DNA from: Acanthosepion pharaonis
Taxonomy: Eukaryota > Mollusca > Cephalopoda > Sepiida > Sepiidae
Length of the DNA: 64,000 nt
Direction of reading: 5' to 3'
NCBI GenBank assembly: GCA_903632075.3
Contig: CAHIKZ030001202.1
Location: forward strand, 3,921,001-3,985,000
The notes below the pieces were generated by a model, which worked only from the letters and a program-made list of their open reading frames with translations, did no database searches and was not told the origin of the DNA. Within the stretch, counting starts at the first letter, position 1; each line of letters begins with the position of its first letter. The position numbers and the translations under genes are program-made. Shown here piece by piece: positions 1-10,620 of the stretch.

Positions 1-278
1 TAGAGTTCCACCACGGAATATGTGAGCGAGCAGCGCTTTTTTGAGTTTGATTTGCAATCACTTCGTCACCGAGGCCCAGTGGAACAGTTGGAAATGATGT
101 TTGCTTGACAACCTAACTGTCAGGGTTTCAATTCTCGGTAGTGGATGCGCACTGCTGATGAGTCTCAAATATAGGACGAAACGGCCGTCCAGTGCTTTCT
201 GCATTCTGCTGAGATTTCTATCAGACTCGATGAATTACTTAAATATAATTATCAAATCCTCCTAACAATTTCTATCAC

Positions 279-323
<45 letters not shown>

Positions 324-659
324 AAGATGAAGTCCAATCATATCAAGGTATGATTTATGGGATTATCTTCTACATTTCTCATTATTTTCCTATATTTTCC
401 AGTGGTGAAGCTCATTTGCATAATGCGAGAAAAATAATTAAACATTAGAATTTATAACTCAATCAACTTCTGATTAGGTCAAAAACGATTTGGTAAAGAT
501 TATTTAAAAGACAACGGAAATATATATATATATATATATATATATGTGAAAAGTGTATATAAATATGAATAAAATATATATGTATAATTATTTATATAAT
601 ATATGAGCAGACGATCGCTGAAAGGTGAAACCTAGTGTCACAAACTCACAGGGAAAACC

Positions 660-713
<54 letters not shown>

Positions 714-970
714 TTGAAACAGTAAAATTGTCCAATCGTTAGAATGGGATTTGAACTTTTACATCATAGAAATGATATCCGTTATGAATTTGTATATTGA
801 GGTTTTTTCCAAGAAAAAAATATTCGACTTTACAAAAAGCAATAAGAATGTATAATTATTTCCAAGTTTAACAGAAGAATAGTAAAAAATTGATCGGAAA
901 TGAATATGACATGTTCATCATTAATTAATCATAACTAAGGAAAGGAAACATGAAAGATTGGAACTTTTTT

Positions 971-1007
<37 letters not shown>

Positions 1008-1584
1008 GTTATATATATATATATAAATTAAAAAGGCTTAAAAACTAATATTCCATGGTCATAATTTATTCCATTGGAAAGATAAATACTGATCCAAATC
1101 ATCAGACCTACAAATAAAAAAGAAAAAAGAAAAAACAACTTTAAAAATCAAAACAGAATTTATAGAATATATATATAGGAGGAGTGATATAAATATAATA
1201 TAGAGAATATTTTTGGAGATATGGGTTATTCGAAAATTTTAAAGAGGAGAGAAAAAACTGACGGATGTCTAATACATAAAAATACATTTCGTGGTGACAT
1301 ATGATGGTGTTGAACAGACAAAGGGGATAAAAGGAAAAAAAAAAAAAAAGAAAGGGGGGGGGGAGAGTTATGGGACGAAGGAAAAATAAATATAAGTATT
1401 TACGATTCCAATGGAATAAACAACGAACTTTGGAATATTAGTATTTAATGCTTTTTTGTTAGGGTTAGACTGTCCTGGACATTGAGTTCTACCTGGATCA
1501 TTCCTCTTAAAATTGAAAATATACATACCAATTTTAATTTTTAGATATATTTTTAAAATGTATGTATATTTTCCACTAATATTA

Positions 1585-1641
<57 letters not shown>

Positions 1642-1989
1642 AAAGGCTTAAAAACTAGTACTCCATTTCAATCGAATTTACGTTACATTGGAATCCGTAA
1701 ATACGATCCAATTCATCAGACCTGGGTAAATAGCAAAAAAGAAATCAGAAAAAATAATTGGAATAAAAAATAAATTTAGGAGAAGAAGAACTCTGAATGA
1801 AACCTGGGGACGAATTTTGGGGGGTAAATGAAAGCTATAGGGTTGGGTGACAGACGAGAGAAGAATAGGAAGGTCTAAATTGAAAGCTAGTGCTGCTGTA
1901 ATAACTTCGGTTCGATCGGAATTTTATTATTAAAGATAAAAATCAAGATGAGTTGCTAAATCTGGCGGTGTGTAAGGTACTAAAATGGG
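1..1989. repeat. AT-rich noncoding DNA with TA arrays and a duplicated block
   Basis: Long (TA)n runs occur near 280-316, 521-545, 662-710, 976-1006 and 1585-1638. The block after the fourth array (from 1029, with GGCTTAAAAACTA) recurs in diverged form after the last one (from 1640), so array plus flank was duplicated. No coding sequence is supported; the small frames here are low-complexity. Confidence 0.6.
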
Positions 1990-2800
1990 AGGTGCGTTCC
2001 AGAAGGTTTTAAATTTATTTTCTGGGGAAATATTTATTAATTTCAAAGAAGTAGAAATCCCTAATCTTCTTTTAAAGTAGGATCATCTGACATCAATGCA
2101 CCGACTCCGTGAAGGCCCTGATTGAAGTCATCCAAAGTGAAGATGTCCAGGAACCTTGTCACAGCCTCCTTAGTGTTCTCAATGTCTTCAAAACAGCTGC
2201 CACTGAGATTCCCCTTCAATGTGAGGAACAACCAAAAGGCACAGGGAGAAATGTCTGGATTGTAGGGTGGGTTTGTTTATTTATTTATTGACCCTAAATT
2301 ATTTTCCTTGTTTTTATTTATTTGGGTTTTTCCTTTTATTTTTTAGAAAATATATTTATCTTCACCCAGAAAATTGTGACATATCTTAAAACTGATGTTC
2401 TGCCTGAACATTGTCTCCTCACAATCATCATCTTTCACATCATTTACACCGTCTACCCTCTGATTTTGGGCGGGGATCAGATGATTGGCTCATACAATTT
2501 AACCCATTAGCAATATATATATATATATATATTTATATAGCATTTTTTATTTAACAAAAACTATATTGCATATATATATATAATTGTCCTCACGTCCTGA
2601 CTGCAAACTAGTTCATTGAGACAAGCTGTTTAATAGGGTGTGTTCAAAGGGATTTTACACTAGTCTCCATCAATCTAGAATAAGAAGATATGGCAAGTCA
2701 ACTTATTAGATATATAGTAACTATAAACTAAATCTACAATAATTTAGGGAAGTTATAATTTTGTCTGCCAAAAATGTCTCAAAACCTTTTGAATGCACCT
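1990..2800 (-). mobile_element. mariner-like DNA transposon remnant
   Basis: The left end at 1990 (AGGTGCGTTCCAGAAGGTTTT) and the right end at about 2778-2800 (reverse complement starting AGGTGCATTCAAAAGGTTTT) form imperfect terminal inverted repeats. They enclose a transposase C-terminus read on the minus strand. At about 0.8 kb the copy is shorter than a full mariner (about 1.3 kb), so much of the transposase is deleted, and the interior 2280-2770 is TA-rich filler. The left TA target dinucleotide is not evident; the right end is followed by TATA. Confidence 0.6.
2061..2276 (-). pseudogene. mariner transposase C-terminal fragment
   Basis: An open minus-strand stretch of about 71 codons ends at a TAG at 2061-2063. 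It contains NPPYNPDISPCAFWLF, which matches the mariner/Tc1 motif around the third catalytic acid (usually PYSPDLAPCDFFLF or similar). This is followed by a FEDIE...KEAVTRFLDIFTLDDF segment typical of the mariner C-terminus. In the motif the position normally occupied by the later aspartate reads alanine, so catalysis is probably lost even apart from the missing N-terminal DNA-binding and first DD regions. The transposase would cut and paste the surrounding element in the nucleus. Only this tail remains. Confidence 0.75.
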
Positions 2801-3258
2801 ATAGCGCCATTCTAGCCCGTTTAAATACACACTGAAATATTCTCCGTTCTATCGGCAATATGTTCAGTGTCTAATTAAAAATACATGCCCAAATACAGAA
2901 AAGTCTTAACAATTATGGAAGCTAAGAATTAAATCTTTATAATATTAATTATGAACATGGTCAAAATTTGCTGACCTTATTCGGGAATTAAAACATTAAA
3001 AACTTTCCCATTTCAAATAATAATTTTACCATGACAATCTACATATCAAGACAAACAAAAATATCCTTGACATTAGCTTTAACAGGTTAACGAAATGCGT
3101 CCGAACCCAAGGATCAAGCCCAGATAGAATGCAAAAAAAAAAAAAGAAAAAAAACATACTAAAAACTTCATCGTCGAGTCTTCTCAGTCAACTTCAAATA
3201 AGCCTGGCATTCTTTAGCAAAGCGGTGCCACTATCGAATCTTATGAAGATATAACATA

Positions 3259-3343
<85 letters not shown>

Positions 3344-3435
3344 ATGTATGTATGTATAGGTCAGTGTATTTTTTATCAAAATGAAATTAACATCTTCTGC
3401 CCAACGTCTTTTGAGCTCTTTCGTGTTTATAAATC
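2801..3435. other. noncoding, with a CA/TA array
   Basis: AT-rich sequence with no supported gene. A compound (CA)n/(TA)n array occupies about 3259-3338. Confidence 0.5.
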
Positions 3436-3440
3436 ATTAT
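3436..3440. repeat. target site duplication ATTAT, left copy
   Basis: ATTAT directly precedes the LTR boundary at 3441 and recurs at 8932-8936 directly after the other LTR. It is the 5-bp duplication left by integrase. Confidence 0.8.
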
Positions 3441-3715
3441 TGATGTGGATCCAAAGTCGGGACCACGGAAGAAAAACACGGAACACGGATTAGAGGTCAG
3501 AAACGTATATTAAACAAAAAGGTTACAAAGATAGTGTAAGTGTAAGCGGGACTTACTATGTGCTAGTGTCCAATATTGGTAGTCGTACGCGGCTGATACT
3601 ACGGTATTAGAATACTCTCTTCTCCTCTTCTTCTTCTCTCTCTAGAGTGTTATGTCGCATACTTTATATAGTCCTGGAAGAGTCCATGTTGTAGGTATGT
3701 TACGGTCTCACAACA
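3441..3715 (-). repeat. 3' LTR of the Gypsy element
   Basis: On the minus strand it starts TGTTGTGAGACCGTAACATA and ends in CA next to the target duplication. A TATA-like box (TATATAAAG) lies near 3662-3671. It pairs with 8650-8931 over its full length, with scattered substitutions and a shorter CT tract. Confidence 0.88.
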
Positions 3716-4620
3716 CCCCCACTTCCAAGAGTTTTCTTTTTTTTTTCCTTTTGAAAAGGAGAAAAAAAACATAAAACTGTTAATACTTTTACGTCGAGCG
3801 GTTGAGTAAATTTCCTTTTCCTTCCTGAGCGTTGCACTTCAGGAGAGACTTGGGGCGTGTCGAGATCGAAGTGATCGAAAATTACGTCGATCGGCTCTTC
3901 ACAGCCATTTTGTAGTGATTCCTCAGATTCCTTCAAACGGCATTTTCTGAGCTGGTTCCAGTGGCGTTTGTGAGTGTTTTTCGGTCCTTGGACAATATAG
4001 ACCAGTTCGCCAATTTTTTGTTTAATGGTGCCTACTTCCCAGAATGTTATGTTGTTTTTGTAAGCATTGAAAAAGACTTTATCGCCAGGACTGAAATATT
4101 TCTTATGAGGCGATACGGTTTTTTTTAACTTTGCTTGGCGTGGAATAAGTTTGTCGAAGACAGTGTTGATTTTCCTTGCGAACATAGGCGTGTTCGGATT
4201 AGGAGTTATCCGATACGCCTGCAGAAACTCTTGCAATGCTCTATCTGTCGGTGTGCCTAGTGCCTTTCTTAAAGCCCTTTTTAATGTGTCCACGAACCTT
4301 TCGGCCTGGCCATTTGACCTAGGGTGGTACTGAGGTGTTGTAACGTGGTCCACCTGATATGACTTGCAGAAGTCTCTAAATTCACTTGATGTGAATTGAG
4401 TGCTATTATCTGTAACTACACAATCTACCACGCCAAAACGCGCGAATAGCTCGTGTAGAAATCCGATCGTGCAGTTTGTGGTTGGTCTTTTGCATTGTAG
4501 GACCTCAGGCCATTTTGAGTGGCTATCCACAACAATGAGGTAGTACATGTTGTCTATGGGCCCTGCAAAATCAACATGGATTCTTTGCCATGGATGGTCT
4601 GTGTTTGGCCATGGTTTTCA
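3700..4620 (-). pseudogene. pol: Gypsy integrase catalytic core and C-terminal domain
   Basis: The frame is open from the in-frame TGA at 4618-4620 down to a TAA at 3700-3702. After a HVDFAGP entry the core shows the first aspartate in VVDSHSKW, the second in VVTDNSTQF, and the glutamate in HPRSNGQAERF. All three acids of the D,D-E triad are therefore present. A basic C-terminal part follows (HKRHWNQLRKCRL and RSGRKRKF). The integrase inserts the element cDNA into chromosomes. The TGA separates the core from the zinc-binding domain in the same frame, so it is a simple nonsense change. The frame continues through the purine tract and stops 16 bases inside the 3' LTR. Confidence 0.88.
3716..3730 (-). 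other. polypurine tract
   Basis: The minus strand reads GGAAGTGGGGG immediately before the 3' LTR start. This is the expected plus-strand primer for reverse transcription. Confidence 0.75.
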
Positions 4621-5187
4621 CGTCGTGGTTGGAGCTTTTGCTGAAAGCGCGCATCCTTTGCATGATTCTATCATGTCTGCTATGTCCTTGTCCATGTTTG
4701 GCCAATAAACATAGCAGCGCATGATGCTTTTCTTACGGTTCTTCCCCGGATGTCTCATGTGAAAATCCCAGAGGATTTTTCTCTGTAGGCTGTTTGGAAT
4801 CACTACGCGGTCATTATATAGTAGGACATCATCGCAGAGTGAGAAAACTTCAGGCACATTGGGGTCTTTATTGCGAATTTTGCTTTTTATGGATTGAATG
4901 AATTCATCCTCTCGAGACTCCCTTTTTATGTCGGCCAAAGTAACTGGGTGCTCTCTTATGGTACTCGCGATCATGTTTTTGATTTCACAATTTGTCCTTA
5001 GAGTAGCAATGATGGAGTCTTCAAAGACTTCTGTATTTTTTGGAATGAGTCGCGATAAACTGTCTGCATGGCAAATATTTTTGGATGTTAGAAACTCTAT
5101 CTTGAAATTGTAGTTTAAGAGAATCGTTCCCCAACGAAGTAGTCTATTTGCAGTATAGACTGGCAGACCCTTTTTTAGAACCAACAA
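4618..5187 (-). pseudogene. pol: RNase H tail plus integrase zinc-binding domain
   Basis: The 189-codon frame starts with the end of RNase H and the connection region (RLLRWGTILLNYNFKIEF, HADSLSRL). It continues to the HHCC zinc-binding module of integrase: H-x3-H in FHMRHPGK and C-x2-C in ESCKGCALS. The upstream join to RNase H is broken: a small deletion near 5190-5215 shifts the frame just after the HGRRFIL segment. The downstream join is a TGA at 4618-4620. The methionine at 5187 is only the first ATG in the frame, not a natural start. Confidence 0.85.
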
Positions 5188-5270
5188 TTGTGATTAGAGG
5201 TTTACAGTATGAACCGTCTACCATGTACATATCTGTGAAACTTTGTCACAGCGAATATTAACCCTAGAGC

Positions 5271-6104
5271 CTATTTCTCTATTTGGGAATATTGTTTCTC
5301 AGCTGGAAGTAGAGATCTTGATGCGTGAGCAACAGCCTTTCGCGAACCATCTTGCAGTTTATGAAAAATGCAAGCACCCATGCCGTACGAGCTTGCATCA
5401 CTTGCGACTATGATGTCGAGACTAGGGTCGTAATCGGTGAGTGAGAGGTCTGAAGTAAGAGTTTTCTTGATCTCCTCGAATGCGTCTTGGCATTCCGGGG
5501 TCCATGACCATTGTTTGTCCTTTTTTAAGAGTAGGTTGAGAGGCCCTCTCAAATTTTGCATGTTCTTAATGAACCCTTGGTAAAAGTTAGCTAGGCCAAG
5601 GAAGCTTTGTAACGCTTGAACGTTATCTGGGGCCGGCATATTTCTGATCGCGTTGGCTCTTTCTGGATCCGGCCGACGACCGTCTTTATTTATGATGTGA
5701 CCTAAGTATTTAATATCTGGTAAGAAAAAGTCACACTTTGCCTCCTTAACCTTAAATCCGCCTTTTATCTTTTCGAATATGTTTATTATATGGTTCCGGT
5801 GCTCTGCCGTAGTTTTACTAGTAACCAGTATATCATCCAAATAGGCTGTTGCGTAGTCAAAGTCGCCCAGCATGGCGTCCGTGACCTGCTGGAAAATTGC
5901 AGGCGCAACATTTACTCCAAAAGCCAGTCTGTTGCATTTGTACAACCCTGTATGGGTGTTTATGCAGAGCAATTTGGAACTTTCTTCTTCCACCTCTATC
6001 TGAAGGTATGCGCCCCAGAGGTCGATTTTAGAAAAAAAAATTCCACCATTGAGTTTATTGAAAATTTCTTCAGGGCTTGGGAGAGGATAGTGGTGATCTT
6101 GCAA
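5271..6104 (-). pseudogene. pol: Gypsy reverse transcriptase and RNase H
   Basis: Recognisable RT blocks in order are YPLPSPEEIF, FSKIDLWGAYLQIEV (normally DLSDAY-like), FGVNVAPAIFQ, the catalytic box TAYLDDILV, and KYLGHII. They are followed by the linker FLGLANFYQGFI and RNase H (IIVASDASSYGMGACIF, YSQIEK). The enzyme copies element RNA to DNA in virus-like particles. A TAG at 5271-5273 replaces the expected glutamate codon after IEK, so RNase H is cut in its middle. The N-terminal part lies upstream in other frames (6105-6481). The ATG at 6104 is internal, not a real start. Confidence 0.9.
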
Positions 6105-6481
6105 GGCATCGTTTAACTCTGTGGAAAAATCTGCACATACCCGTATTTGGTTGAACTTTTTTTTACGTAGCCATAGGTGCTGCCTACTCGCAGAAATCTG
6201 TTTTTGACAGAATACATGCTTGTTCGAGTCTATCTAACTCTGTTGATTTGCTCTAGAGCAGCGAAAGGGACATTCCGTTTCTTTTTGAATACCGGTTGTG
6301 CACCGTCCTTCACCTTGAACTTAGCTTTCATTTTAGTACATTTCACAAGGCCGTCAGAAAAAACCAGGGGAAATTGTTGTTCAAGTTCTTTTTTGAGATT
6401 TACCAAATTGGACGTTGTACTTTGTATCTTGCGACAAAACGTACTCATTGGCAATCCCAAAAATTGAATTTTTCTATCCAA
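6105..6481 (-). pseudogene. pol: RT N-terminal region, multiply frameshifted
   Basis: The minus strand carries the spacer and the start of RT (FPLVFSDGL, then VFKKKRNVPFAALEQINR). It breaks near 6230 and continues in at least two other frames to the QDHHYPLP segment, with in-frame stops between. The order and spacing match the N-terminal end of Gypsy RT. Confidence 0.8.
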
Positions 6482-6875
6482 TCTGTCCCAAATAAATTAT
6501 CTGAAGTTTTTAATACGTAGGCTTTGAGCTTTTTGGTAACTCCATTTAATGTTACTGTAAATATTACTTCGCCTAAAATGTTAATCTTTTCGCCATTTAT
6601 GGATTTTGCTGTTTTATCCGTTTTCAATAAGGTTGGCTTGTTTAATTTTCGCCAAGTACGCCAGTTAATGGTTGAAAGATCGGAACCCGAGTCAAGCTGG
6701 AATTTAATGGAATTATTGAAAATATCCACAATGACATATTTTCTTAAATTCCTATCGGCAATATCGTCAGATTGAGCTTGCCTAATTTTATTTTTGGGTT
6801 TTCTCGTTCTGTTGGCGTACCAGCACCGAGTTAAAGTATGCCCATTTTTATTTCAATTTTGCAATATTTTTTTTT
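6445..6875 (-). pseudogene. pro: retroviral-type aspartic protease
   Basis: The core LDSGSDLSTIN has the DSG catalytic triplet (D-S/T-G), and a later NLFGTDWIEKF block matches the conserved C-terminal end of Gypsy proteases. The frame extends upstream of the ATG at 6729 to about 6870. There it reads NGHTLTRC, which looks like the end of a second zinc knuckle belonging to gag. Gag and protease were therefore probably one frame before an indel near 6845-6875. The protease would cut the gag-pol precursor in the particle. Confidence 0.8.
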
Positions 6876-7847
6876 CTTAACTGGACAGAATTTCATCCAG
6901 TGCCATTTACCACAATGGTAACATGGTCCGGGTGGTTTCTTTAACCTATTTGGGTTTTGGTTACTGCGGAATGTAGGACATGATATTTGCCTTTTGTCTT
7001 TTTGAGGGGAATAGGAGGTAAACTTGCTTCTGATTTTATTAATCTGAGTCACACCTGATTCCTCGATAGTGTTTGAGTCACGCTTTACAGATATTACTCT
7101 TTGACAGTCCTCTGCCAGTTTTTGGAGAGTCAATCCTTGTTCGTTCTCAAGCTTGGTCAGTACTCGTCGTCTGACTTCGGCGTCTTCTGCTGATACTAGA
7201 CCTTGCGCGAAATTTAAGCACTTGAAATCATCGTCAGTCAGTTCGTCTAGTTTAAAATCATTACAGAGCTTGTTTACCGATGCTGCAAACGTTAGAAAAT
7301 CTTGCTGGTTGTCTTTGACTGTGTTCAGGCATTTCCAACGTTTGTGGAACAAGGTTGTGTTAGGCCCGAATAGTTCCGATAGGAGCTTAATAGTCTCTGA
7401 AAAATCCAAGTCAGTGGTTTTCTTGGGTAGTATGGACTCTACGAACCTACTATGTTCTGTAGTTCCCAGTTTTCTCAATAGTAGACGTACCTTTTTTTTA
7501 CTGGGCCATTGTTCACAGTCTACGTTGAAAATATCTTCGTAGCGCCTGTAAAAAGTCTCGAACGTTTTGTCGTTCTCTGGTACGTATTCAAAGGTTTCCA
7601 TTAAATTGTAGATTGTACTCTGGGGGAATATTGTATCTTTTTCAGAGTTTGAGCCTTTTAATGCATTTACGAGTAATCCTTTAAGTTGTTTCTGTTGTAG
7701 TTCAGCATTCTGAAGCGTAATTTGTTGGAATTCCATTTGTTGTTTATATAATTCCAAAAATAGTTGTTGTTGTCTTTCTTCTGATTTTTGGTGCTGATCC
7801 AAATGTACTTTTAGCATTTCGACGATTACTTTTTGAAAATCTTCCAT
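6831..7847 (-). pseudogene. gag: Gag with zinc knuckle
   Basis: The frame of 338 codons starts at an ATG at 7847. A glutamine-rich, probably coiled-coil N-terminus (about residues 1-60) is followed by a capsid-like region containing FETFYRRYEDIF and FAQGLV. A CX2CX3HX4C knuckle (CYHCGKWHWMKFC) lies near residue 315. Gag packages the element RNA into cytoplasmic particles. The last residues before the TAA at 6831 are out of frame: a second knuckle continues in the protease frame. The body is otherwise open, the best preserved part of the element. I assign it by position, knuckle and general character. Confidence 0.82.
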
Positions 7848-8637
7848 ATTTAGACAAACAAAAATGACAACGATTTTTTGTTGCTTTGAAACCCGTGTAC
7901 CAAGGGGAGGTACACAAAAAAATCTCTATAGATTTTTTTTTACAAAAAAAGGAAAAAAAAATATGGACAGACAAGTATTTAAACTAAACTATTTACGTGT
8001 TCCGTTAATTTTAACGTAATTGTATAAATTTTCACCACACTTATTATGTATTTTTTATAGAGGTACAAAAAAGAGAAAACTCGCCTTAGTGAATTTGAGG
8101 GGAGAATAATTTTATGCACGAGATTCATCTCAGTTATATAAAAGATTTTTAGATAGTTTTTTTCGAAAACTTGAATCGTAAGTAGTACTTCGGCTCTTGT
8201 GCTGTCAGTTTGTTTTATGAACAAACTGTTTTTTTCTGTGTGTGGGTGTGTAAGAAATCGTTCTCGTAATGTTATTTGGACAGACTTTAATATTACGTAT
8301 ATGTCGAATCGCTAGTTCGTCACTGCTGTTTGGTATCGAAATATTTTTTTATATGTAGACGCTGGGTGTTGCGTTTAAATCGCTAATGTATTAATACCAG
8401 CTTAATTTCTCGTTCAACACTGCTGTGGGAACGCGTGGAGTTTCTGTGTATTTTTCGAGTACTCTGTCACTATTGATATGGAGAGAACGAATATTCTCGA
8501 ATCTTTCTGTCGCCACTGATGTGGGACTGGCAAGGTATTGAGGTTTTCGACGTGAATACGTTTCTCGAATTCTTCGTCGAGACAGATGTGGGACTGGTAA
8601 GGTATTGAGGTTTCGGCGTGAGAGCGTTTCTCAAATT
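7848..8637 (-). other. Gypsy leader with tandem repeats
   Basis: This is the 5' leader between PBS and gag, with no supported coding. Beside the PBS, 8518-8650 holds about 66-67-bp direct repeats sharing GATGTGGGACTGG, GGTATTGAGGTTTT/C and TTCTTCGTCG. Each repeat carries a degenerate copy of the PBS neighbourhood. Confidence 0.65.
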
Positions 8638-8648
8638 CTTCGTCGCCA
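8638..8648 (-). other. primer binding site, tRNA-Ser type
   Basis: The minus strand reads TGGCGACGAAG one base after the LTR ends in CA. It complements the 3' end of a serine tRNA (..CTCGTCGCCA) with one mismatch. The inverted-LTR element at 22 kb uses the same tRNA 3' end. Confidence 0.7.
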
Positions 8649-8649
8649 C

Positions 8650-8931
8650 TGATGGGTGCCCAAAGTTGGGACCACGGAAGGAAAACACGGAACACGGATT
8701 AGAGGTAAGAAAGATATATTAAACAAAAAGGTTACAAAGATAGTGTAAGTGTAAGCGGAGCTTACTATATGCTAGTGTCCAATATTGGTAGTCGTACGCG
8801 ACTGATACTACGGTATTAGAATACTCACTCTCTCTCTCTCTCTTTCCTCCTCTTCTCTTAGAGTGTTATATCGCATACTTTATATTGTCCTGGAAGAGTC
8901 CATGTTGTAAGTATGTTACGGTCTCACAACA
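8650..8931 (-). repeat. 5' LTR of the Gypsy element
   Basis: Its ends are TGTTGTGAGACC and CCCATCA on the minus strand, 282 bp. It pairs with 3441-3715 and has a longer CT tract (8827-8850). The outer edge is followed by ATTAT at 8932-8936, matching the left target duplication. Confidence 0.88.
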
Positions 8932-9458
8932 ATTATCAAAAAATTTCTTATTTATAGCGTTGATAGGATTATACACATTTATATGCATTGTGTGTTCTTT
9001 GCTGGTTTCCCAGTATAATGTCTTGTAGTAATTGTCAATTTTCAAGTATTGCATACTTTAGCCATCCGTTTTCGCTATACTGTCATTTTGTATTACTTGT
9101 TTGAAATCTATATGTTTGTTCCCGAATTGAGTGAAATTTACTTCATGTTTTGTATGGTTAATTCTACTCGTATCTGTGTCCGTGTTTTTAAACTTATCTT
9201 GACACTTATCCGATAATGGCGCAATTAAATCATACATCACCAAACAAAACAACGACAAAGCACAAGAAATCCGACGAATTTTAATCAATAACACTTAGAG
9301 ACTATAATACAAAAACTGCAATTCTTTTCTTTCAATGCTAAATATATTCCACTACAAATAATATTGATAAAACACCTCATCACTCCAACATTGCCGAAGA
9401 TTGCACAATGCGTAGACATCGACATAATCCTATTGATACAAAAATAAAATTCTTTAAA

Positions 9459-9735
9459 GCTTACGGCCAAATCACGTTGAAACACCAGGTCCGTTAAGAT
9501 CATCAACGTTAAGCAAAATCGAGCCTAGTCAGTGTCAAAATGGGTGACTACTTGGGAATATTAGGCACTGTAAACTTAGATGTGCGGTTGGTGTAATGGA
9601 CAATGGCTCTGAAATGTTAATCAAAGAATCGAGTTTCAATTCCAGTCCGGTTCGTTATATTCACTTACGCGTAAATAACCTTGGGAAAGATATTAATTCA
9701 TCTCTTCTCTCCCCAGCTATGGGTTAATTAGTAAT
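9459..9735 (+). mobile_element. composite 5S rRNA-tRNA SINE
   Basis: Positions 9459-9577 (119 nt, the normal 5S length) follow animal 5S rRNA along their whole length: CTTACGGCCAAATCACGTTG, ACGTTAAGCAAAATCGAGCC, AATGGGTGACTACTTGGGAA and a closing CTGTAAACTT. A tRNA-like unit follows at 9578-9650 (GGTGTAATGGACAATGGCTC ... GAGTTTCAATTCC) and then the body of SINE family B (CACTTACGCG ... CCCCAGCTATGGG). Both promoters are RNA polymerase III types. The copy at 30355-30585 has the same order and the same GATGTGCGG junction, so this is a family and not a chance insertion. Confidence 0.8.
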
Positions 9736-10009
9736 ACTTGTATCACTAAGTTATTATTATATCACAAAAAATCCTAAAAATATTTTCTTGTTTTAAATAA
9801 CCTGTAAATGGTTGATATGCCCAAGAAAAGGAATAGATCAATAAATAAAAAGCGCTCGTAAAAAATTGATCAGTTTATCTTCAAATATTCTCCAGAAAGA
9901 ATACAAAATATTTCGAACTGTAGAAAAATTGGATAAAAAAAAATCGTGTCTTCACTCAAACCTGTGTGTAAATGAAAGAATGCTGTCAAAATATATCAAA
10001 CACGCACGC

Positions 10010-10019
10010 ACACACGCAC

Positions 10020-10096
<77 letters not shown>
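10010..10096. repeat. (CA)n then (TA)n microsatellite
   Basis: ACAC repeats with interruptions to about 10057 are followed by about 38 bases of TA. Confidence 0.9.
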
Positions 10097-10099
<3 letters not shown>

Positions 10100-10294
10100 G
10101 ATACGGAATTACAGTAAAAAATATAGCAAATTATCGTACATAATAAATGTGTCTGGACATCTCGACTTGGTATAGTGTTAATTCAGTTATGTGCGAATTA
10201 TGATACACGCATAGGCGATAATGTACTTACCGATATTTGTTTGACGAGGCAGATTTTTTTACCGGAGTATATTGCCATTTTTTTCTGCGGTAAA

Positions 10295-10467
10295 CCAGTT
10301 CCCATTCAAGGCTATAGAACCCGAACTTTCCTTCTATTTACCCATACATACCTTTCCAAAGGTTATTGGCACGTAAATGAATGTAATGGATCCGACTGGA
10401 ATTCGAAATTGGCTCCCCGATTTCTCATTCCGAGCCGCTATAGATTACTCCACCGTGCCTCGTAAGG
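10295..10467 (-). mobile_element. SINE family B copy
   Basis: Minus-strand copy. The reverse complement gives GGCACGGTGGAGTAATC near 10460, the tRNA-like head with GGAATTCGAAATTGG (diverged), CCAGTCGGATCCATTACATT and a body with AACCTTTGGAAAGGTATG and GGGTAAATAG. It matches the fuller copy at 37068-37380. Confidence 0.7.
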
Positions 10468-10498
10468 GGATATAAGAGTTAGCAAGTTTGTTTCGCAA

Positions 10499-10585
10499 AA
10501 AACAATTGGTACTGATTTTGACCTTCACTGGGTGCCCCATACTTACAGCCTACTACCACATCTAAGCTAAGCTTAGAAAATCACC
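10499..10585 (+). mobile_element. SINE family A, 5'-truncated
   Basis: It contains CACTGGGTGCCCCATACTT and the tail CCACATCTAAGCTAAGCTTA GAAAATCAC shared with the copies at 49 kb. The A-box half is missing. Confidence 0.7.
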
Positions 10586-10620
10586 ACAAAAACTTTTTCT
10601 ATATAATTTTTTTCTTTATC

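Larger units (their letters stand above)
3441..8931 (-). mobile_element. Ty3/Gypsy LTR retrotransposon, Mag-like, full length but defective
   Basis: The 5.5-kb element is read on the minus strand. It has two similar LTRs (8650-8931 upstream, 3441-3715 downstream), a 5-bp ATTAT duplication, a PBS one base inside the 5' LTR, a purine tract against the 3' LTR, and the order gag, protease, RT, RNase H, integrase. There is no envelope frame. RT-before-integrase order and the YLDD box place it in Ty3/Gypsy. The TGTTGTG LTR start and tRNA-Ser-type PBS suggest a Mag-like lineage (inference). Frameshifts and stops interrupt all pol domains, and the LTRs differ at many positions and in CT-tract length, so the copy is old and inactive. 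Confidence 0.9.

Noticed and set aside
7153..7542. 129-codon plus-strand frame opposite gag
   Set aside because: Antisense shadow of gag without its own features.
7744..7974. 76-codon frame upstream of gag
   Set aside because: It overlaps gag in another frame and lies in the leader. Lysine/phenylalanine-rich from A/T runs.
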